Shown piece by piece: positions 59,638 to 64,000 of a DNA stretch of 64,000 bases. The stretch's first letter is position 1; each line of letters opens with the position of its first letter. The translations under genes were made by a program, and so were the position numbers. The notes below the pieces were generated by a model, which worked only from the letters and a program-made list of their open reading frames with translations, searched no databases and was not told the DNA's origin. Origin of the DNA: Oscillospiraceae bacterium (lineage in GTDB: Bacteria; Bacillota; Clostridia; Oscillospirales; Oscillospiraceae); contig CACYHB010000003.1 in assembly GCA_902774015.1 (NCBI GenBank), forward strand, positions 103,827 to 167,826, written 5' to 3'.

Positions 59638-60546
59638 ATGGGCTTTTTTGACAAGATTTTCGGCGGGCTCTCCAAAACCCGCAAAAATATGGCGGAGCTG
59701 GAAGAACTCTTCCAGGGCTATCAGCCGGACAGCGAAGATTTCTACGAGGAGCTGGAAGAACTGCTCGTGCTCGCGGACGTGGGCGCCTCCACGGCCCAGC
59801 GGGTTGACTATCTGATGCGCAAGGCTACCTGGGAAAAGCGCTTCCGCAAGGGAGATGAGGCGCGCGAGGGTCTCATTGAGGTGCTCTCCGGCCTCCTGAA
59901 CGTGGGAGAGACCGAGCTCAAGCTGAACACGCGGCCCTCCGTCGTTCTTATGGTCGGCGTCAATGGGGTCGGCAAGACCACCACCATCGGAAAACTTGCC
60001 CGGCAGCTCAAGACGCAGGGCAAAAAAGTGCTCCTCTGCGCGGGTGACACCTTCCGCGCCGCCGCTGCCGAGCAGCTCGCTGTCTGGGCGGAGCGTGCCG
60101 GAGCCGATCTGGTGCGGCATGAAGAAGGGAGCGACCCGGCCGCGGTTGTATATGACGGCATCTGCGCCGCCAAGGCAAGAGGGTCCGACGTGATTATCAT
60201 CGACACCGCCGGCAGGCTTCACAACAAACAAAACCTGATGAACGAGCTGGCCAAGATCCGCCGGATCATCGACCGGGAGCTGCCGGAGGCGGATGTAGAG
60301 ACTCTGATGGTGCTGGACGCCACCACCGGTCAGAACGGACTGATTCAGGCAAAGCAGTTTCTGGAGACCTCCGGCCTCACCGGGATCGTGCTTACCAAGC
60401 TGGACGGTACGGCCAAGGGCGGCATCGTCTTTGCCATAGCCAACGAGCTGAAGCTGCCAGTTAAATATGTCGGCGTGGGCGAGGGAATCGACGATTTGAT
60501 TCCTTTCGATGCCGAGACCTTTGTCCAGGCGCTGTTTAAGCGATAA
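59638..60546 (+). CDS. ftsY: Signal recognition particle receptor FtsY
   Basis: 302 residues, starting 3 bases after smc. A short N helical domain (MGFFDKIFGGLSKTRKNM) precedes the G domain with GVNGVGKTTTIGKLA near residue 104, DTFRAAAAEQL near 136, DTAGRLHNKQNLM near 190 and TKLDGTAKGG near 253. The acidic A domain of E. coli FtsY is missing, as usual in Gram-positive bacteria. It docks SRP-ribosome complexes at the membrane. Confidence 0.97.
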   Translation: MGFFDKIFGGLSKTRKNMAELEELFQGYQPDSEDFYEELEELLVLADVGASTAQRVDYLMRKATWEKRFRKGDEAREGLIEVLSGLLNVGETELKLNTRPSVVLMVGVNGVGKTTTIGKLARQLKTQGKKVLLCAGDTFRAAAAEQLAVWAERAGADLVRHEEGSDPAAVVYDGICAAKARGSDVIIIDTAGRLHNKQNLMNELAKIRRIIDRELPEADVETLMVLDATTGQNGLIQAKQFLETSGLTGIVLTKLDGTAKGGIVFAIANELKLPVKYVGVGEGIDDLIPFDAETFVQALFKR

Positions 60547-60560
60547 GAAAGGATTTGTCT

Positions 60561-60872
60561 ATGATTACAAGCAAACAGAGATCCTTCCTCCGCGGGCTTG
60601 CCGCGGCGGAAGACACCATTATCCAGGTCGGCAAGGGCGGGATCAATGACAACCTGATCGCCTCCGTGGACGCTGCGCTGAAGGCCCGTGAACTCGTGAA
60701 GGGCCGGGTGCTTGAAAACTCCATGCTCACAGCCCGCGAGGCCTGCGATGCGCTGAGCGAAGCCTGCCTGGCCGAAGCCGTTCAAGTGATCGGCACCAAG
60801 TTTGTGCTCTACAAGCGCAACGAAAAGGAGCCGAAAATCGAGCTTCCCAAGGATAAAAAGAAGAAAGCATGA
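60561..60872 (+). CDS. yhbY: Ribosome-assembly RNA-binding protein YhbY (CRM domain)
   Basis: 103 residues from ATG 60561 behind AAAGGA. The CRM domain carries GKGGINDNLIASVDAALKARELVKGRVLEN, including the GxxG RNA-contact loop; the tail is lysine rich. YhbY binds pre-50S particles. It overlaps nadD-yqeK by 4 bases, the standard yhbY-nadD-yqeK-rsfS order of Bacillota. Confidence 0.93.
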   Translation: MITSKQRSFLRGLAAAEDTIIQVGKGGINDNLIASVDAALKARELVKGRVLENSMLTAREACDALSEACLAEAVQVIGTKFVLYKRNEKEPKIELPKDKKKKA

Positions 60873-62035
60873 GAATCATTCTTTACGGCGGCAGCTTTAA
60901 TCCGCCCCATCTGGGCCACGTCGCCGCCGCGCAGACTGTGAGCGATCTGCTGCACCCCGATCTTTTTCTTGTCGTGCCGGATGCATTGCCGCCACACAAG
61001 GAACTGGAGGAGGGGAGCCCTTCCATCGAAGAGCGGCTCACTCTTTGCCGCCTCGCTTTCCGCGAATTGCCGAACGTACAGATTTCAGACGCGACGCTCG
61101 GCCGCAAGGGGCGCTGCTACAGTGCGGACACCGTTGCGGCGCTGCGGGAAAAATACCCGGAGGATCAGTTCGTATTCCTGCTGGGAACAGATATGTTCCT
61201 CTGTTTTGAGGACTGGTACCGATTTGAATATCTGCTCTCTCAGTGCGCGCTGGCCGTGCTGCCGCGTGAGGATGACGAACGAAGCGCACTGGAGCAGCAG
61301 GCGGAGAAGCTGCGCAGGAAGTATGGCGCCACGGTGGCGCTGCTGCCGCACGAGCCTTTGCCTATGCACTCGCATGTGATCCGTGATCGGCTTCGCCGCC
61401 GCCTGGGTTCGGACATGCTGGACGATGCGGTCTACAGCGAAATTATCCGCCGCCGTCTGTACGACGCACAGCCTGAACTGAGCTGGCTGCGGGAAAAGGC
61501 GTATTCCTATCTCAAGCCCAAACGCATCGGCCATGTTGCGGGCTGCGAGAATGAAGCGGTGATGCTGGCCGTCTACTGGGGGGAAGACCCTGAGACGGCG
61601 GCCGAGGCTGCGATCCTGCACGACATCACGAAAAAATTTAAGCCGGAAGAACAGTTGCAGATCTGCGAAAAGTATGGTATTATCAACGATCATGACGAGC
61701 TGGAAAACCCGCAGATCCTCCACGCGAAAACGGGCGCAGCCCTGGCAAGGGCGCTTTTTGGCGTGAGCGACGCGATAGCGGAGGCCATCCGATGGCACTG
61801 CACCGGCAAGCCGGACATGACGCTGTTGGAAAAGATCATCTGGCTGGCAGACTACATCGAGCCAAACCGTGATTTCCCGGGCGTGGAAAAGATCCGCAAG
61901 CTCGCGTATGAAGATATCGACACGGCTCTCGGCACCGCGCTCGGCATGTGCCTTGCGCATATCCGCGAAAGCGGGGCGGAGCCGTATTCCGATACCGTCG
62001 AGGCGTACCGCTGGTACAGCCGGAACGAGGACTGA
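60869..62035 (+). CDS. NadD-YqeK fusion: nicotinate-nucleotide adenylyltransferase plus HD-domain Ap4A hydrolase
   Basis: 388 residues combining two enzymes. Residues 1-195 are NadD: nucleotide-binding GGSFNPPHLGHV (8-19) and the later SHVIRDRL in place of the usual SSTxIR motif. Residues about 210-388 are YqeK: H(V)AGCENEAV, AAILHDITKKF with the HD pair near 250, and RWHCTGKP...WLADYIEPNR. The first half makes deamido-NAD; YqeK cleaves diadenosine tetraphosphate symmetrically. The two are usually separate adjacent genes; here one continuous frame joins them. It overlaps yhbY by ATGA. Confidence 0.92.
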   Translation: MRIILYGGSFNPPHLGHVAAAQTVSDLLHPDLFLVVPDALPPHKELEEGSPSIEERLTLCRLAFRELPNVQISDATLGRKGRCYSADTVAALREKYPEDQFVFLLGTDMFLCFEDWYRFEYLLSQCALAVLPREDDERSALEQQAEKLRRKYGATVALLPHEPLPMHSHVIRDRLRRRLGSDMLDDAVYSEIIRRRLYDAQPELSWLREKAYSYLKPKRIGHVAGCENEAVMLAVYWGEDPETAAEAAILHDITKKFKPEEQLQICEKYGIINDHDELENPQILHAKTGAALARALFGVSDAIAEAIRWHCTGKPDMTLLEKIIWLADYIEPNRDFPGVEKIRKLAYEDIDTALGTALGMCLAHIRESGAEPYSDTVEAYRWYSRNED

Positions 62036-62049
62036 ATGGAGGAAAAAAT

Positions 62050-62409
62050 ATGCTTACTCCCGAACAAATCGCCGCCATCGCCGCCCACGCGCTGGAAGAA
62101 AAAAAGGCAAAGGACGTCAAGATCCTGAAGACCGCTGAGCAGACGGTTCTTGCGGATTACTTCGTGATCTGCAACGGCACCTCTTCCACCCATATCAAGG
62201 CGCTGGTGGACGAGGTGGACAAGGAACTCTCCGAGGCCGGTGAGCCGCCCATTCGCCGCGAAGGTCTGCGCTCTGACATCTGGGTGCTGATGGACTTCGG
62301 CTGCGTGATCGTCCATGTATTTACCGATGAGGCACGTAAGTTCTACAATCTGGAGCGCCTCTGGTCCGATTCCGAGGAGGTGGCCCTCTCATCCCTTCCC
62401 CGCCCCTGA
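62050..62409 (+). CDS. rsfS: Ribosomal silencing factor RsfS
   Basis: 119 residues from ATG 62050 behind GGAGGAAAA. LADYFVICNGTSSTHIKALVDEV near residue 34 and SDIWVLMDFGCVIVHVF near 76 with YNLERLW at the end are the RsfS signature. It binds uL14 on the large subunit and blocks subunit joining when nutrients are short. It follows nadD-yqeK by 14 bases and ends at a hairpin before leuS. Confidence 0.95.
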   Translation: MLTPEQIAAIAAHALEEKKAKDVKILKTAEQTVLADYFVICNGTSSTHIKALVDEVDKELSEAGEPPIRREGLRSDIWVLMDFGCVIVHVFTDEARKFYNLERLWSDSEEVALSSLPRP

Positions 62410-62422
62410 TTACAGGGGCTTT
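62402..62422 (+). terminator. Hairpin between rsfS and leuS
   Basis: GCCCCTG (62402-62408) pairs with CAGGGGC (62413-62419), loop ATTA, followed by TTT. It overlaps the rsfS stop codon; a leaky terminator at most. Confidence 0.5.
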
Positions 62423-62457
62423 CCGGAAATTTTTTAGATGAGAGGAATTGATATTTT

Positions 62458-64000
62458 ATGAAATACGATTTTGCTGCCATTGAAAAGAAATGGCAAGACA
62501 GATGGGAAGAGAGCAAGCCTTATGCCGCCGTCACCGGCAGCCCCAAGCCCAAGTTCTACGGGCTGATCGAGTTCCCGTACCCCAGCGCCGCCGGCTTGCA
62601 TGTGGGCCATCCCCGTCCCTTCACCGCCATCGACATTGTCTCCCGCAAGAAGAGGATGGACGGCTTCAACGTGCTTTTCCCCATCGGTTATGACGCTTTC
62701 GGTCTGCCGACGGAGAACTTTGCCATCAAAAACCATATCCACCCGTCCATCGTGACGAAGGAGAACATCGCAAACTTTACCCGTCAGCTCAAGATGCTGG
62801 GCTACGGTTTCGACTGGGACCGCTGCGTGGACACCACCGACCCCAAGTATTACAAGTGGACCCAGTGGATCTTCCTGCAGATGTTCAAGAAGGGTCTGGC
62901 TTACAAGACCACCATGCCCATCAACTGGTGCACCAGCTGCAAGTGCGGCCTTGCCAACGAGGAAGTGGTCGAGGGCGTGTGCGAGCGCTGCGGCAGCCCT
63001 GTTATCCGCAAGGAGAAGAGCCAGTGGATGCTGCGCATCACCAAGTACGCCGACCGCCTGATCGACGATCTGGACGATCTGGATTTTATCGAGCGCGTCA
63101 AGGTTCAGCAGAAGAACTGGATCGGGCGCTCCTACGGCTGCGAGGTCACTTTCAAGACCAACACCCCCGATGAGATCACCGTCTACACGACCCGCGCCGA
63201 TACGCTCTTCGGCACCACCTATATGGTCATTTCCCCGGAGCACCCGCTGCTGGAGCAGTGGAAGGAGCGCATCACCAACTGGGACGAGGTGCAGGCTTAT
63301 CAGGAGGCCGCCTCCCGCAAGTCCGACTTTGAGCGCGGTGAACTCAACAAGGAGAAGACCGGCGTGCGGCTGGAAGGGATCGAGGTCATGAACCCCGTGA
63401 CCCACAAGGCTCTGCCGATGTTCGTTTCCGACTACGTCCTCATGGGCTATGGCACCGGCATCGTCATGGGCGTTCCCGGCCATGACCAGCGCGACTGGGA
63501 CTTTGCCACCAAATTCGGTCTTCCCATCGTTGAGGTCGTCGCCGGCGGCGACGTGACCAAGGAAGCCTTTGTCGCCAAGGATGATAAGGCCATCATGGTA
63601 AACTCCGGTTTTCTCAACGGCATGACCGTGGCCGAGGCCATCCCCGCCATGAAGAAATACGTTATGGAGCAGGGTTTCGGTAAGGAGAAGGTCAACTTCA
63701 AGCTGCGCGACTGGGTCTTCACCCGTCAGCGCTACTGGGGCGAGCCGATCCCCCTTGTCAACTGCCCCAAGTGCGGTTGGGTGCCTCTGGACGAGAAAGA
63801 GCTTCCTCTGCTGCTGCCCAACGTGGAGAGCTATGAACCCACCGACGACGGCGAGAGCCCGCTTTCCAAGATGACCGACTGGGTCAACACCACCTGCCCC
63901 AACTGCGGCGGCCCTGCCAAGCGCGAGACCGATACCATGCCCAACTGGGCCGGCTCCTGCTGGTACTATCTGCGTTATATGGATCCGCACAACGACAAGG
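62458..64000 (+). CDS. leuS: Leucyl-tRNA synthetase (5' part)
   Basis: 514 codons are visible from ATG 62458 behind AGAGGAA; the window edge cuts the gene. The class I HIGH motif appears as [14 protein letters not shown] near residue 41, the zinc module as CTSCKCG...CERCG near 160-182, and the editing domain spans about 220-410 ([25 protein letters not shown]). A second ribbon CPKCG...CPNCGG follows. It charges tRNA-Leu. KMSKS lies beyond the edge. Only 48 bases separate it from rsfS, so no T-box leader is present. Confidence 0.97.
   Translation, partial: MKYDFAAIEKKWQDRWEESKPYAAVTGSPKPKFYGLIEFPYPSAAGLHVGHPRPFTAIDIVSRKKRMDGFNVLFPIGYDAFGLPTENFAIKNHIHPSIVTKENIANFTRQLKMLGYGFDWDRCVDTTDPKYYKWTQWIFLQMFKKGLAYKTTMPINWCTSCKCGLANEEVVEGVCERCGSPVIRKEKSQWMLRITKYADRLIDDLDDLDFIERVKVQQKNWIGRSYGCEVTFKTNTPDEITVYTTRADTLFGTTYMVISPEHPLLEQWKERITNWDEVQAYQEAASRKSDFERGELNKEKTGVRLEGIEVMNPVTHKALPMFVSDYVLMGYGTGIVMGVPGHDQRDWDFATKFGLPIVEVVAGGDVTKEAFVAKDDKAIMVNSGFLNGMTVAEAIPAMKKYVMEQGFGKEKVNFKLRDWVFTRQRYWGEPIPLVNCPKCGWVPLDEKELPLLLPNVESYEPTDDGESPLSKMTDWVNTTCPNCGGPAKRETDTMPNWAGSCWYYLRYMDPHNDK

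Noticed and set aside
56623-60231. A 1202-codon open frame on the minus strand opposite smc and ftsY
   Set aside because: It mirrors two certain genes. GC-rich codon bias leaves few stops in this antisense frame, and the translation is low-complexity Leu/His/Val-rich with no domain.
62410-62457. T-box leader before leuS
   Set aside because: Only 48 bases separate rsfS and leuS, and no T-box consensus or specifier stem fits.

Overview
The window reads as a chromosomal segment from a spore-forming, anaerobic, GC-rich Clostridia, most likely a gut Oscillospiraceae-type bacterium. Support comes from an intact sporulation sigma factor sigK, Clostridia-typical small families (DUF4364, DUF3793, DUF2325, DUF421), a transketolase split over two genes, single-subunit AsnA, TrmFO instead of a SAM-dependent tRNA m5U54 enzyme, System II cytochrome c maturation, and Bacillota-style TTGACA/TATAAT promoters with strong Shine-Dalgarno sites. 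The species cannot be named from sequence alone.

Layout. 1-6431: a sugar-catabolic locus with two back-to-back promoters. A fucose/arabinose-isomerase-like gene runs leftwards off the window. Rightwards lie split transketolase (two genes), an RpiB-fold isomerase, an iron-type alcohol dehydrogenase, an EamA transporter and a ROK regulator. No sugar kinase is visible, and the enzyme set matches the transketolase route of sulfoquinovose fermentation (sulfo-TK); this is the best candidate for an uncommon pathway here. 6604-9822: a GH43 beta-xylosidase, a 57-residue unknown protein and sigK. 9903-17092: asparaginase, ApbE, a Tat operon led by three abutting perfect hairpins, pentaheme nitrite reductase NrfA, and ResB/ResC. 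Together these look like a compact periplasmic nitrite-to-ammonium respiratory island. 17155-25561 (mostly minus strand): an esterase, a binding-protein-dependent importer with a HAD phosphatase, an IS200-type insertion, and a flavodoxin/DUF3793/DUF2325 operon under a palindromic operator. 25735-32700: hydroxyacid dehydrogenase, nrdR, DUF421, a NagB homologue with altered catalytic residues, DUF2975 plus XRE regulator, DUF4364, asnA and thiN. 32920-33320: tRNA-Gly(CCC) followed by a cluster of tRNA-derived repeats. 33440-37600: a YdjI/YdjG/YdjH-like envelope operon. 37683-48155: scattered enzymes and surface proteins (esterase, MsrA, TspO, MoxR/VWA pair, lyxose isomerase, ferredoxin-type aldo/keto reductase, PIG-L deacetylase).

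48365-64000 is one long co-directional housekeeping run: trmH-type methyltransferase, dprA, topA, trmFO, plsX, rnc, a radical SAM protein, smc, ftsY, yhbY, a fused nadD-yqeK, rsfS and leuS (cut by the window edge). Gene starts overlap or sit within a few bases through most of it. Notable here are an Smc with both coiled-coil arms shortened by a similar amount and the NadD-YqeK fusion. Long open frames on the opposite strand are explained by GC-rich codon bias, not by genes.
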